Shown here: piece after piece, positions 1 to 9,149 of the stretch
How positions within the stretch are numbered: the stretch's first letter is position 1
Layout of the letters: each line of letters begins with the position of its first letter
Source of the DNA: DATKKX01 sp035542775
GTDB lineage: Bacteria; Planctomycetota; Phycisphaerae; UBA1845; UTPLA1
DNA length: 23,279 nt
Assembly: GCA_035542775.1 (NCBI GenBank)
Contig: DATKKX010000078.1
Location: 1 to 23,279, forward strand
Reading direction: 5' to 3'
Notes under the pieces: model-generated
Seen by the model: the letters and a program-made list of their open reading frames with translations, nothing else
Database searches by the model: none
What the model was told of the DNA's origin: nothing
Program-made: the position numbers and the translations under genes

Positions 1-765
1 CTTTTTGGCAAATATGCGCTACAAAAACGCGTCCAGCATAGACCGGTAGAAAGCAGCAGGTTCGGCTTGCGCATTGCCCATGACAAGGTTCTGCAGGAGA
101 ACGAGGCGGAGAACCTCATGGTTGACCTCCACAAGCGGGCAGCGTGCGCCGATAGTAAGAATTGGGCAGCTGCGCAGCTCGACGAGCTGATTATCATGGC
201 GCTTTTGTCATCAGGATTGCGCAACTCAGAGTTTTGCTCCCTCGCCGTGGGTGATACGATCCTGGGTTCGGGGACGTCCGCGTTCGTGGTCCGGCGGCCT
301 GCCAGGCGAAAGCGGACGGTATTTGTACCCCGTAGAGTCAGTTCGCTGGTTGAGCAGTACGCAGGGACGGTCCGGCCGCGGTTCCTGCCAGAGGGTACGG
401 ACCCGGATGATCGCACAAAGCCGCTGCTGTTCAACGAGCACCGGCGGCCGTTCGACCGGACCGGGCTGTACCGGCGTGTAGTGAGGATCCTGACTGAGGC
501 CGGCTTGGGGGATCGTGCCAACGTGCAGCTTTTGCGCCATACATATGGATACTTGGCGTATCTGCGGACCGGCGGCAATCTGCTGTTCGTGCAGCGCCAG
601 TTGGGACACGCCCACCCCGCCACGACCTGTGTGTACGCGAAGCTGGTCGACGAATCATATTCGGATTTGGCGGAGCGCATTATGCCTGGCGGGCGTCCTA
701 TGGGGGCCATTGAGGGAAAGCCAGGCGGTAAGACGGTGCCGCGGTTTGATTGCGAGATTGACTGA
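1..765 (+). CDS. Tyrosine recombinase/integrase, catalytic domain (5'-partial)
   Basis: Site-specific DNA recombinase of the phage-integrase family. The frame is open from base 1, so the gene begins outside the window and only its C-terminal catalytic domain is seen; the first internal ATG/GTG-type start would be at 67. Visible active-site elements: the first Arg in GLRNSE (codon 220-222), a basic beta-hairpin ARRKRTVFV that can hold the catalytic Lys, the LLRHTYGY box with the second Arg, LGH with the following His, and the Tyr nucleophile in TTCVYAKL (codon 634-636). The His that normally opens the HxLRH box is Gln here (526-528). It ends 89 bases before the microcompartment genes, on the same strand. 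The family assignment is firm. Whether it mobilises anything nearby is unknown; I saw no attachment site. Confidence 0.88.
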   Translation, partial: LFGKYALQKRVQHRPVESSRFGLRIAHDKVLQENEAENLMVDLHKRAACADSKNWAAAQLDELIIMALLSSGLRNSEFCSLAVGDTILGSGTSAFVVRRPARRKRTVFVPRRVSSLVEQYAGTVRPRFLPEGTDPDDRTKPLLFNEHRRPFDRTGLYRRVVRILTEAGLGDRANVQLLRHTYGYLAYLRTGGNLLFVQRQLGHAHPATTCVYAKLVDESYSDLAERIMPGGRPMGAIEGKPGGKTVPRFDCEID

Positions 766-854
766 TTCGCCGCAGGGGGCGCTCGGGAGGCGGCACCCCA
801 CCGGCGATGCCCTTGCATGGCGGCAGTGATGGAGATCTTTTGAGGCGACGAGGC

Positions 855-2285
<1,431 letters not shown>

Positions 2286-2304
2286 ACAGCAAAGGCTGGA
2301 ACTT

Positions 2305-2952
2305 ATGAGTAGTAGCACCACCAGCAACTTCGATCTGCGCAGCTATGTCTTTCTCGACAGTCTGCAACCGCAGTTTGCCTCCTTCCTGGCCACCGTGGCC
2401 CAAGGCTTCCTGCCGGTCGCGCATCAGGCGTCGCTCTTCGTCGAGATCTCGCCGGGCATCGAGATCAACCGCATCACCGACATCGCCCTCAAGTCCACGC
2501 GAGTGACGCCCGGCATGCAGATCGTCGAACGGCTGTACGGGATGCTCGAGATCCACTCCGACTCGCAGGCGGACATCCGCCAGGCCGGCCGGTCGATTCT
2601 CGCCGCCCTCGAGCTCAAGGAGGACGATCGCATCAAGCCCGTCGTCGTCTCCAGCCAGGTCATCCGTCGCATGGACGACTACCAGACCCAGCTCATCAAC
2701 CGCATGCGGCACGGCAACATGATCCTGCCCGGCCAGACGCTTTACATCATGGAATGCGTTCCGGCCGCTTACGCGGCCATCGCCGCCAATGAGGCCGAGA
2801 AGGCCGCGGAAATCAACATCCTGGAGGTCCGCACCTTCGGGAGTTTTGGGCGCCTTTACCTGGGTGGTGAAGAGCGCGATATCGACGTGGGCTACCGCGC
2901 CGCCGTGCAGGCCGCGCAGGCTGTCACAGGCCGCGTTGTGGAAAAGGTGTAG
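2305..2952 (+). CDS. BMC-T shell protein, CsoS1D/CcmP-type (gated double-stacking trimer)
   Basis: Tandem-domain microcompartment shell protein of 215 residues that forms pseudohexameric trimers in the shell facets. It aligns by eye along its length with carboxysomal CsoS1D: LRxYVFLDSLQPQ near residue 11, FLP, SPG, RxTDIALK, IVER, then INRxxxxGxMI, ANEAEKxA and FGRLxLxGxE in the second domain. Glu75-Arg76 in IVERLYG match the Glu-Arg pair that opens and closes the CsoS1D pore, so a gated pore is expected. AAAGG at 2291-2295 is 9 bases before ATG 2305, and the gap from the aldolase stop is 19 bases. The family is near certain; gating and double stacking are inferred from the conserved pore residues. 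Confidence 0.93.
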   Translation: MSSSTTSNFDLRSYVFLDSLQPQFASFLATVAQGFLPVAHQASLFVEISPGIEINRITDIALKSTRVTPGMQIVERLYGMLEIHSDSQADIRQAGRSILAALELKEDDRIKPVVVSSQVIRRMDDYQTQLINRMRHGNMILPGQTLYIMECVPAAYAAIAANEAEKAAEINILEVRTFGSFGRLYLGGEERDIDVGYRAAVQAAQAVTGRVVEKV

Positions 2953-2999
2953 ACACAGTCAGACGATTAGTTCTGACACATAGAGGAGTGTATTCGTCA

Positions 3000-3311
3000 A
3001 TGGCAGAAGCGCTTGGAATGATTGAAACGAGGGGCTTTGCCGCCATGGTCGAGGCGTCCGACGCCATGGTCAAGGCCGCGAAAGTGGAACTGGTCTCCTA
3101 CGAGAAGATCGGCGGCGGTTACGTTACCGCCATCGTCCGCGGCGACGTCGCAGCCGTGAAAGCGGCCTGCGATGCCGGGCAGATCGCGGCTTCGCGGGTC
3201 GGCGAAATCGTGTCCGTGCACGTCATCGCCCGGCCGCACACGAACATCGATATCGTGTTGCCGCTGGGACGCGCCGAGCAGGCCGCGGCGGAGATGCAGC
3301 AGCGCAAGTAG
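3000..3311 (+). CDS. BMC-H hexameric shell protein (PduA/EutM/CcmK family)
   Basis: Single BMC-domain protein of 103 residues that forms the hexameric tiles making up most of the shell. Diagnostic features: the opening ALGMIETRGF, SDAMVKAAKVEL, the pore loop EKIGGGYV (residues 35-42), RGDVAAVKAA and the HVIARPH edge near residue 77. It closely resembles the Haliangium ochraceum BMC-H as I recall it. ATG 3000 is chosen over the in-frame GTG at 2988 because GAGGAG (2983-2988) lies 11 bases before the ATG and the family begins MAEALG. It is the only BMC-H gene in the locus, so one hexamer type probably tiles the facets. The Gly-rich pore is uncharged and narrow, compatible with small polar metabolites. 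Confidence 0.96.
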   Translation: MAEALGMIETRGFAAMVEASDAMVKAAKVELVSYEKIGGGYVTAIVRGDVAAVKAACDAGQIAASRVGEIVSVHVIARPHTNIDIVLPLGRAEQAAAEMQQRK

Positions 3312-3409
3312 GCGCGGCGCGAGCGGATCGCTGCCCTCGACGCCGCTGATGTACGTGCGAGAAAGGATTTTCGCGCGAGCGAACTTTCGCGCCAGCGGCG
3401 CACAGAGAT

Positions 3410-3427
3410 GCCGGTGAGGGCACCGGC
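3410..3427 (+). other. Intergenic hairpin between BMC-H and BMC-P
   Basis: GCCGGTG, loop AGGG, CACCGGC makes a perfect 7-bp stem, extendable by one flanking T-A pair. It sits in the 166-base gap between the hexamer and first pentamer genes. There is no following T-run, so it is not a standard terminator. It could stabilise or process the mRNA to set the hexamer:pentamer ratio, but that role is inferred only. Confidence 0.4.
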
Positions 3428-3477
3428 ACCACTTGGGCGGCAGTTCACGTGGAAGGAAGACGCAGCGGAGCATCCAA

Positions 3478-3777
3478 ATGCTACTAGCGAAAGTCTTAGG
3501 CACGGTGGTGTCGACGAAGAAAGAGGAGAGCATGAAGGGCCTCCGCTTCATGCTCGTCCAGCCCGTCGACGCCGATGCGAAGCCCGCCGGCGGCCCGGTC
3601 GTGGCCGTGGACGCCGTTGGCTCCGGTCCCGGCGAGTACGTCCTCTACGCCACGGGCAGTTCCGCCCGCCAGACGGTCGCGACGGACAAGCGTCCTTGCG
3701 ACGCTGTCATCATGGCCATCGTGGACAACTGGGAGGTAGGCGGCGACATCAAGTACCGCAAGGGCAAAGGCGGCTAA
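3478..3777 (+). CDS. BMC-P pentameric vertex protein 1 (EutN/CcmL family)
   Basis: Shell vertex protein of 99 residues; BMC-P pentamers cap the corners of the icosahedral shell. Family features: opening MLLAKVLGTVVSTKK, MLVQPVD, VVAVDAVGSGPGEYVLY, GSSARQT and the closing AVIMAIVDNWEV. The start is ATG 3478 with GGAG at 3467-3470, 7 bases away; the frame is open further upstream but has no family homology there. This is the most canonical of the three BMC-P genes in the operon. It sits between the hexamer gene and the aldehyde dehydrogenase. Confidence 0.95.
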   Translation: MLLAKVLGTVVSTKKEESMKGLRFMLVQPVDADAKPAGGPVVAVDAVGSGPGEYVLYATGSSARQTVATDKRPCDAVIMAIVDNWEVGGDIKYRKGKGG

Positions 3778-3813
3778 CGACGGGACGTTACGCGATGATT
3801 CAGGAGCATGCCC

Positions 3814-5277
3814 ATGTCTCGGCTGAGTGATGAGCACGTGGATCAGATCGCCCGGCGGGTACTGCAGCGCCTCGGTCCGTCCTCGGTCCCACCTCCGGCC
3901 GCTCCGGGACGGCTGTCGACCGCCGAGGCCCGTGCTCTGGGCGACCCCGACAGGCCGGGCGTTTTCGACAAGCTCGATGACGCCATCGAGGCTGCAAGCC
4001 AGGCCTACCGCGCTCTCGATGCGATGTCGCTGGCGATCCGCGACAAGTTCATCGCCAACATCCGCGAGGTGATACTCGCCAACGCCGAGACCCTGGCCCG
4101 TGAAGCCCAACAGGAAACCGGCCTGGGCCGCTGGGAAGACAAACTGGTCAAGAACCGGCTCGTCGCCACCAAGACGCCGGGGACGGAAGATCTTGTGCCG
4201 CGGGCAGCCAGCGGCGACCACGGCCTGATGATCATGGAGCGGGCACCTTTCGGCGTCATCGGCTCGATCACACCCAGCACGAATCCGACTTCCACGATTA
4301 TCTGCAACACCATCGGCATGGTCGCGGCGGGAAATGCCGTCGTCTTCAATGTTCACCCCTCCGCCAAGCGAACGTCCGTCCACACGGTCGCCTTGCTCAA
4401 CGAAGCGATCATGAAGGCGGGTGGTCCCCGCAACATGATCACGACGCTCTCCGAGCCGACGATCGAATCCGCCCAGGCGATGATGAAGCACCCGGGCATC
4501 CGCCTGCTGGTCGTCACCGGCGGCCCCGGCGTCGTCAAGGTCGCCATGGGGAGCGGCAAGCGGGCCATCTGCGCAGGCCCCGGCAACCCGCCGGTCGTCG
4601 TCGATGAAACCGCCAACATCGATCAGGCCGCACGGGACATCGTTCGCGGCGGCTCCTTTGACAACAACGTCGTATGCATCGATGAGAAAGAGGTCCTGGT
4701 CGTCAGCTCCGTTGCTGACGCGTTGCTCAAGGCTCTGCCGAAGCATGGCGCCGTCGTCCTCAATGACACCCAAACCAGGCAGCTATCGAATGCCATCTTT
4801 GAAAAACGGCATGGCCCGCGCGAAGAGGGCGCTATGAAGAAGGAGTTCATCGGCAAGAACGCCTCCGTCATCCTCAGCGCCATCGGCATGAACGTCGGCA
4901 ATGACGTTCGCCTGGCGGTCGTCGATGTGCCGTTCAGCGACCCACTGGTCTGGACGGAACAGCTTATGCCGGTCATGCCGGTGACTCGCGTGTCCGACGT
5001 GGACGAGGCCATCGACGCGGCCGTCCTGGTCGAGGGCGGCCGACGGCACACGGCGGTCATGCACTCGCGCAACATTGACAAACTCAGCCGCATGGCCCGG
5101 CTGGCGAATTGCAGCATCTTCGTGAAAAACGGCCCCGCTTTCGCCGGTCTGGGTGAAGGGGGCGAGGGATATTCATCGTTTTCGATTGCCAGCCCAACAG
5201 GCGAAGGTCTCACCGGGCCGCGCAGCTTTTCGCGTGAACGCCGCTGCGTGCTGGTGGACCATTTTCGGATTGTGTGA
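3814..5277 (+). CDS. CoA-acylating aldehyde dehydrogenase (PduP/EutE family)
   Basis: Oxidises an aldehyde to acyl-CoA with NAD+ and CoA inside the microcompartment; 487 residues. Motifs: GSITPSTNPT in the nucleotide-binding region, GGPGVVKVAM, GPGNPPVVVDE, and the catalytic Cys288 in DNNVVCIDEK; the C-terminal GEGGEGYSSF segment is typical of the BMC branch. Residues 4-20 (LSDEHVDQIARRVLQRL) form an amphipathic helix followed by a Pro-rich linker, the layout of an encapsulation peptide. ATG 3814 is preferred to ATG 3808 because AGGAG (3802-3806) is 7 bases from the former and only 1 from the latter. The likely substrate is the aldehyde released by DeoC: acetaldehyde, or glycolaldehyde if the aldolase uses ribose 5-phosphate. 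Confidence 0.95.
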   Translation: MSRLSDEHVDQIARRVLQRLGPSSVPPPAAPGRLSTAEARALGDPDRPGVFDKLDDAIEAASQAYRALDAMSLAIRDKFIANIREVILANAETLAREAQQETGLGRWEDKLVKNRLVATKTPGTEDLVPRAASGDHGLMIMERAPFGVIGSITPSTNPTSTIICNTIGMVAAGNAVVFNVHPSAKRTSVHTVALLNEAIMKAGGPRNMITTLSEPTIESAQAMMKHPGIRLLVVTGGPGVVKVAMGSGKRAICAGPGNPPVVVDETANIDQAARDIVRGGSFDNNVVCIDEKEVLVVSSVADALLKALPKHGAVVLNDTQTRQLSNAIFEKRHGPREEGAMKKEFIGKNASVILSAIGMNVGNDVRLAVVDVPFSDPLVWTEQLMPVMPVTRVSDVDEAIDAAVLVEGGRRHTAVMHSRNIDKLSRMARLANCSIFVKNGPAFAGLGEGGEGYSSFSIASPTGEGLTGPRSFSRERRCVLVDHFRIV

Positions 5278-5849
5278 TGACACCGCCCGCCATTGCAGTA
5301 CTGGAGTTCGACAGCATCGCCGTCGGCACGCGCGCCGCCGACGCGATGGTCAAGAGAGCCCCCATCACCGTCTTCCGGATCGGCACGGTCCACCCCGGCA
5401 AGTTCATCGTGCTGGTCGGGGGGAGCGTGGCCGACGTGCAGGAATCCCGGACGGAAGGGCTACTCGTCGGCGGGGCATCGGTTCGCAGCGAGATTCTGTT
5501 GCCGGACGTCCATCAACAGGTCTTTGACGCCGTCAGCGGCAAGCGTCAGGCCAATACCGGCGACGCGCTCGGTGTTATCGAGACGACATCGATTCCGATC
5601 AACGTCGCCGCCGCGGACAAGGCGGTCAAGACCGCCGATGTCACCATCATCGAGATCCGTCTCGGTGACGGGCTCGGTGGAAAGGGCATCACGCATATGG
5701 CCGGTCTGCTCCATGAGGTGCAGGCTGCCGTCGAGGCCGGAGTGGCCGTCGCCACGCGCGTGGACGGCACCGTGTGCCAGAGCATTATCCCGATCCAGCA
5801 CGTTGAGCTGCGCGAGCAGGTGAACAAGGCCACGGAGTTCTACAAGTGA
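5277..5849 (+). CDS. BMC-T tandem shell protein, PduT-like
   Basis: Tandem BMC-domain protein of 190 residues forming trimeric pseudohexamers. Domain 1 (about 5-95) starts AIAVLEFDSIAVG and domain 2 (about 100-185) starts ALGVIETTSIP. It matches PduT in layout, including the pore-loop motif TVHPGK, where PduT has TICPGK. The Cys that ligates the PduT iron-sulfur cluster is therefore His39 here. ATG 5277 shares its A with the dehydrogenase stop, so translation is probably coupled; GTG 5274 is an alternative. A single Cys sits in TVCQSIIP near the end. It is a different subtype from the CsoS1D-like protein upstream, so the shell has two distinct trimer types. Confidence 0.92.
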   Translation: MTPPAIAVLEFDSIAVGTRAADAMVKRAPITVFRIGTVHPGKFIVLVGGSVADVQESRTEGLLVGGASVRSEILLPDVHQQVFDAVSGKRQANTGDALGVIETTSIPINVAAADKAVKTADVTIIEIRLGDGLGGKGITHMAGLLHEVQAAVEAGVAVATRVDGTVCQSIIPIQHVELREQVNKATEFYK

Positions 5850-5889
5850 CCGCGCCGGCCGTCATCGTCGTCCAAGCGGAGTCATCGCG

Positions 5890-6174
5890 ATGCTTCTAGG
5901 GCGCGTCATCGGGACCGTTACTCCCTGCGCCGTGTACACCGGTCTGGCAGGCGTGCCTTTTCTGCTGGTTCAGCCGCTCGATCGCGTGGGAAAGGTTACC
6001 GGCAAGCCACTTGTCGCCGCGGATGCGACCAAGATGGCCGGCCCCGGCGAGCTGATCCTGTATGAAGGCGGGCGTGAGGCGGCGTTGGCCCTGGACCCCT
6101 GGTTTGTGCCCGTCGATCACACCATCGTCGGCATCGTCGATCATGTCGACCGTGAGGGATGGAGAAGAGCATGA
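5890..6174 (+). CDS. BMC-P pentameric vertex protein 2 (EutN/CcmL family)
   Basis: A 94-residue vertex protein: MLLGRVIGTVTPC at the start, FLLVQPLD, PLVAADATKMAGPGELILY and the closing TIVGIVDHVD. GGAG at 5878-5881 lies 8 bases before ATG 5890. It differs from vertex protein 1 mainly in the 14-30 loop and in lacking the GSSARQT segment (GREAALAL instead). Its last bases overlap the next start in an ATGA (6171-6174), so proteins 2 and 3 are probably translated together. Confidence 0.94.
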   Translation: MLLGRVIGTVTPCAVYTGLAGVPFLLVQPLDRVGKVTGKPLVAADATKMAGPGELILYEGGREAALALDPWFVPVDHTIVGIVDHVDREGWRRA

Positions 6175-6446
6175 TCCTGTGCCGCGTCAAGGGCGAAGTG
6201 GTCGCCACCATCAAGCATCCGGCCTACAACAACTGGCGGATGCTGTTCCTGGATCGCATCGACCCCGGCGGCAAGGAGACCGGCGCATACCTCATCGCTC
6301 TCGATGCCGTCGACGCCGATCTTGGACAGACCGTCCTGGTCATCGATGAAGGCAATTCCGCCCGGCAGGTGGTCGGCGATCCGCAGGCCCCGATCCGCTC
6401 GGTCATCATCGGTATCGTCGATGAGATTGCCGTTACAGCATCGTGA
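6171..6446 (+). CDS. BMC-P pentameric vertex protein 3 (EutN/CcmL family)
   Basis: A 91-residue vertex protein starting MILCRVKGEVVATIKHP, with LIALDAVDADLGQTVLV, GNSARQV and closing SVIIGIVDEI. ATG 6171 is preferred over ATG 6159 because GGAGA at 6161-6165 precedes it, it overlaps the previous stop by four bases (ATGA), and family members start here. It is the third BMC-P paralogue. Multiple BMC-P genes are common in BMC loci, and paralogues may occupy different vertices or interfaces. Its loop after residue 15 (KHPAYNNW) differs from the other two. Confidence 0.94.
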   Translation: MILCRVKGEVVATIKHPAYNNWRMLFLDRIDPGGKETGAYLIALDAVDADLGQTVLVIDEGNSARQVVGDPQAPIRSVIIGIVDEIAVTAS

Positions 6447-6468
6447 CGTCTCGAGGTCACGTTCGACT

Positions 6469-8028
6469 ATGACAGCTCGCGATCTTGTCATTGGCGTAGA
6501 TAGCGGCACACAGTCCACCAAAGTCGTGCTGGTCGACGGCGAAACCGGCGAGGTGGTGGCCGCGGCGAGCGTTCCGCACCGACTGATCGAAGGCCTGCCG
6601 CCCGGGCACCTGGAACAGCGTGCCGAGGACTGGTTCACGGCCTTGGAAGAGGCACTCCAGGCGGCCCTCGCTGATCATTCAGCGGATCCGAAGCATATCC
6701 GTGCCATTGGCGTATCCGGCCAACAGCATGGACTGGTTGCGCTGGACGCCGACGGCCGAGTGATCCGGCCGGCCAAGCTCTGGTGCGACACGTCAACCGC
6801 AAAGCAATGCGAAGAGATCATCGCCCGTGTCGGCGGCCTGGCCCGCTACATAGAGCTCACCGGTAACGGCCTGCCGCCCGGGTTCACAGCATCCAAGCTC
6901 GCCTGGCTGAAAGAGCGTGAGCCGGCGAACTACGCCAGGCTGCGAACCGTATTGCTGCCGCACGACTATCTGAACTACCGGTTGACGGGCCTGTGCCGGA
7001 TGGAGCCCGGGGACGCATCGGGCACGGCGCTGCTCGATGTCCGCCGCCGAACGTGGTGCACCGAAGTCATTGCCGCAATCGACGGCGCGCTCGTCGAAAA
7101 GCTTCCGTCATTGATGGCCAACGATCAGCCTTGCGGAATGCTGAGAAAGGAACTAGCCGACAAATGGGGTCTGCCCGGCGACGTTCTGGTCGCGTCCGGC
7201 GGTGGGGACAACATGATGTCCGCCATCGGAACCGGCAACGTGACCGACGGCGTCGTCACGGTCAGCCTGGGCACGTCGGGCACGATCTTTGCCTATTCAT
7301 CCTCACCGATCGTGGACCCGTTGGGCGAAATCGCGGCGTTTTGTGACAGCACCGGTGCGTGGTTGCCACTGATTTGTACCATGAACGTTACCGTGGCCAC
7401 CGAGCTCACCAAGGCTCTATTCGGTTTGAACAATGAGCAGCTCGACAGCGCCGCCGCCCGTGTGCCAGTCGGCAGCGCTGGTCTCATGTTGCTGCCCTAC
7501 TTTGAAGGTGAACGCACACCCAACGTGCCCAACGGCACGGGCGTATGGTTCGGAGCCAACCGCCGAACCCACACCCCGGCCCACTTTGCGCGGGCAGCGA
7601 TGGAGGGCGCGACATTGGGCCTGAACTACGGCCTGAGACGCTTGCGAGAGTTGGGAGTCGCGGACGAAGAGATCCGCCTGACCGGCGGCGGCGCCAACAG
7701 TGCCGCCTGGCGGCGGATCGCGGCTGACGTATTCAACCGACCGGTCGTCTGCCTCGCCCAGACCGAGGCCGCGGCGTTCGGTGCGGCGATGCAAGCGGCA
7801 TGGTGCTGGCAGAAACAGCGCCTGCCGCAACTGACTATCAGCCGGCTCGCCGAGCGATGGATAGTACCGCTGGAGCAGACGCGAGTGCTCCCCAATCCGC
7901 GAAACGCGGAGCGCTATGCTCGGTTGCAGCGGCTGCACGATCGGCTTTCTATTGCCTTGCGTGAGTCGTTCGATATGCATCGCGAGATCGCGTTGGAGGG
8001 TTTTGAGGGTGGGAGGGCAGGACTATGA
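6469..8028 (+). CDS. xylB: Xylulokinase-like sugar kinase (FGGY family)
   Basis: ATP-dependent kinase of 519 residues, closest by eye to XylB, which phosphorylates D-xylulose at O5. N-terminal ATPase loop GVDSGTQSTK (residues 9-18); substrate motif GQQHG (84-88, GQMHG in E. coli XylB); LPHDYLNYRLTG; DASGT; GGGDN with catalytic Asp247; SLGTSG; PYFEGERTPN; LTGGGANS; AAAFGAA. The start at ATG 6469 fits the family N-terminus, with GAGGT at 6453-6457. No encapsulation-peptide-like extension is seen, so it is probably cytosolic. Its position between vertex protein 3 and the isomerase suggests that it makes the ketose phosphate fed to RpiB. Other FGGY specificities such as ribulokinase are not excluded. 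Confidence 0.9.
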   Translation: MTARDLVIGVDSGTQSTKVVLVDGETGEVVAAASVPHRLIEGLPPGHLEQRAEDWFTALEEALQAALADHSADPKHIRAIGVSGQQHGLVALDADGRVIRPAKLWCDTSTAKQCEEIIARVGGLARYIELTGNGLPPGFTASKLAWLKEREPANYARLRTVLLPHDYLNYRLTGLCRMEPGDASGTALLDVRRRTWCTEVIAAIDGALVEKLPSLMANDQPCGMLRKELADKWGLPGDVLVASGGGDNMMSAIGTGNVTDGVVTVSLGTSGTIFAYSSSPIVDPLGEIAAFCDSTGAWLPLICTMNVTVATELTKALFGLNNEQLDSAAARVPVGSAGLMLLPYFEGERTPNVPNGTGVWFGANRRTHTPAHFARAAMEGATLGLNYGLRRLRELGVADEEIRLTGGGANSAAWRRIAADVFNRPVVCLAQTEAAAFGAAMQAAWCWQKQRLPQLTISRLAERWIVPLEQTRVLPNPRNAERYARLQRLHDRLSIALRESFDMHREIALEGFEGGRAGL

Positions 8029-9149
8029 CGTACGTGCTGTGCGATCTTCGTTATCAGAAAGTCAGGCGAACCCGAGCCGAGTTGCTCAACCATTTGAAGC
8101 ACTTCCGGCTCAAGCCGCGCATTTCCGTGGGCATCTGGTACTTCACGCCCGGCGGCGGACGCTTTCACGATCACTATGTACCGCCCGCCGGCATCGCCGA
8201 GCGCCTGGAGATGGCGGCGGAGCTGGCCCCACTCGGCGTCAGCGGGATTGAGGCCCACTATCCCGCGGAAGTGAACGAAGAGAATCTGCATCTGTACAAG
8301 AAGCTGGAGGAACAGGCCGGCATCCGTCTGGCCGCAATTCCATTCTCCCATTTCTTCGACAAGGATTTCGAGTTCGGCAGCCTGTCCAGCCCGTACCCCG
8401 CGGTCCGCCGCAAAGCCGTCGAGATAGCCATTGGCGGCCTGAAGCTTGTTCGAGACGCCGGAGCTTCGGTGGCGATCTCCTGGCCGGGCATCGACGGCTA
8501 CACCTACTCTTTGGGCACGGTATTCCCGTGGATGTGGGATCGATTCGAAGGAGCGTTGGCGGAGGCCATGGACGAGGTTCCCGGCGTGCGGGTCGCCATC
8601 GAGCCGAAGCCTTATGAGCCGGCCCCAAACAACATCTATCGCACGACTGCCGAGGGCATCCTCGCGGCACAGCGGATCGAGGCCCGGCTGACCAACGTCG
8701 TCAACCGCAAACTCCTTGACGCGGGACACGCCCTCGTCGGCTTGAATCCCGAGATCGGGCACGTCCGCATGGGGGGGGAGGATTGCGCCGCCGTGTTCAG
8801 CGTGGTCGGAGTCGAGGGGCGGCTGGCACATACGCACTGGAACTCGCAGCCACTCGGCAACTACGACCAGGATCTGAATATCGGAGTAGTCGACTGGCAG
8901 CAAGCGGAGGCCCTGCTGTTTGCCCTTTGGCAAATGGGCTACGCCGAGTGGTTTGGAATCGACATCAATCCCGAGCGAATACCGGTGCGCAAGGCGGTCG
9001 AAATCAATGTGACCGTCTTGCGGATTCTGCAGGAGCGGATTGAGGTGCTGCCCGTGGAGAGGATTCTGGATTGCGCTGAGGATCCGGCCGCTCATCGTGG
9101 CGAACTCGAGATGATCCTGGCGGAGACCTTTCGCCGCCGGCCGTTGTGA
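8025..9149 (+). CDS. Xylose-isomerase-like TIM-barrel sugar isomerase
   Basis: A 374-residue metal-dependent aldose-ketose isomerase of the xylose isomerase-like superfamily. Its metal-site pattern follows XylA: Glu193 in IEPKP, Glu243 and His246 in NPEIGH, Asp281 and Asp283 in NYDQDLN, Asp313 in GIDINPER. His48 in RFHDHY may correspond to the XylA catalytic His54, but the partner Asp57 position looks like Tyr. The XylA ANRGD loop is replaced by HTHWNSQ, so the substrate may not be xylose; it is also more divergent than ordinary XylA. ATG 8025 overlaps the kinase stop (ATGA), with a GGGAGG-type site just upstream. It probably supplies the ketose for the kinase. A run of eight G (8771-8778) lies in the coding sequence. 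Confidence 0.82.
   Translation: MTYVLCDLRYQKVRRTRAELLNHLKHFRLKPRISVGIWYFTPGGGRFHDHYVPPAGIAERLEMAAELAPLGVSGIEAHYPAEVNEENLHLYKKLEEQAGIRLAAIPFSHFFDKDFEFGSLSSPYPAVRRKAVEIAIGGLKLVRDAGASVAISWPGIDGYTYSLGTVFPWMWDRFEGALAEAMDEVPGVRVAIEPKPYEPAPNNIYRTTAEGILAAQRIEARLTNVVNRKLLDAGHALVGLNPEIGHVRMGGEDCAAVFSVVGVEGRLAHTHWNSQPLGNYDQDLNIGVVDWQQAEALLFALWQMGYAEWFGIDINPERIPVRKAVEINVTVLRILQERIEVLPVERILDCAEDPAAHRGELEMILAETFRRRPL

Noticed and set aside
766..854. Search for a promoter or tRNA/att site between the integrase and the operon
   Set aside because: A TTGACT at 758-763 has no -10 partner at 15-19 bases, and no tRNA-like cloverleaf or repeat pair was seen.
3496..4773. Long open frame (425 codons) on the minus strand opposite the aldehyde dehydrogenase and vertex protein 1
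   Set aside because: It is antisense to clearly conserved genes, its translation is rich in Asp/His/Arg/Gly as expected from GC-rich codon shadows, and no domain is recognisable.
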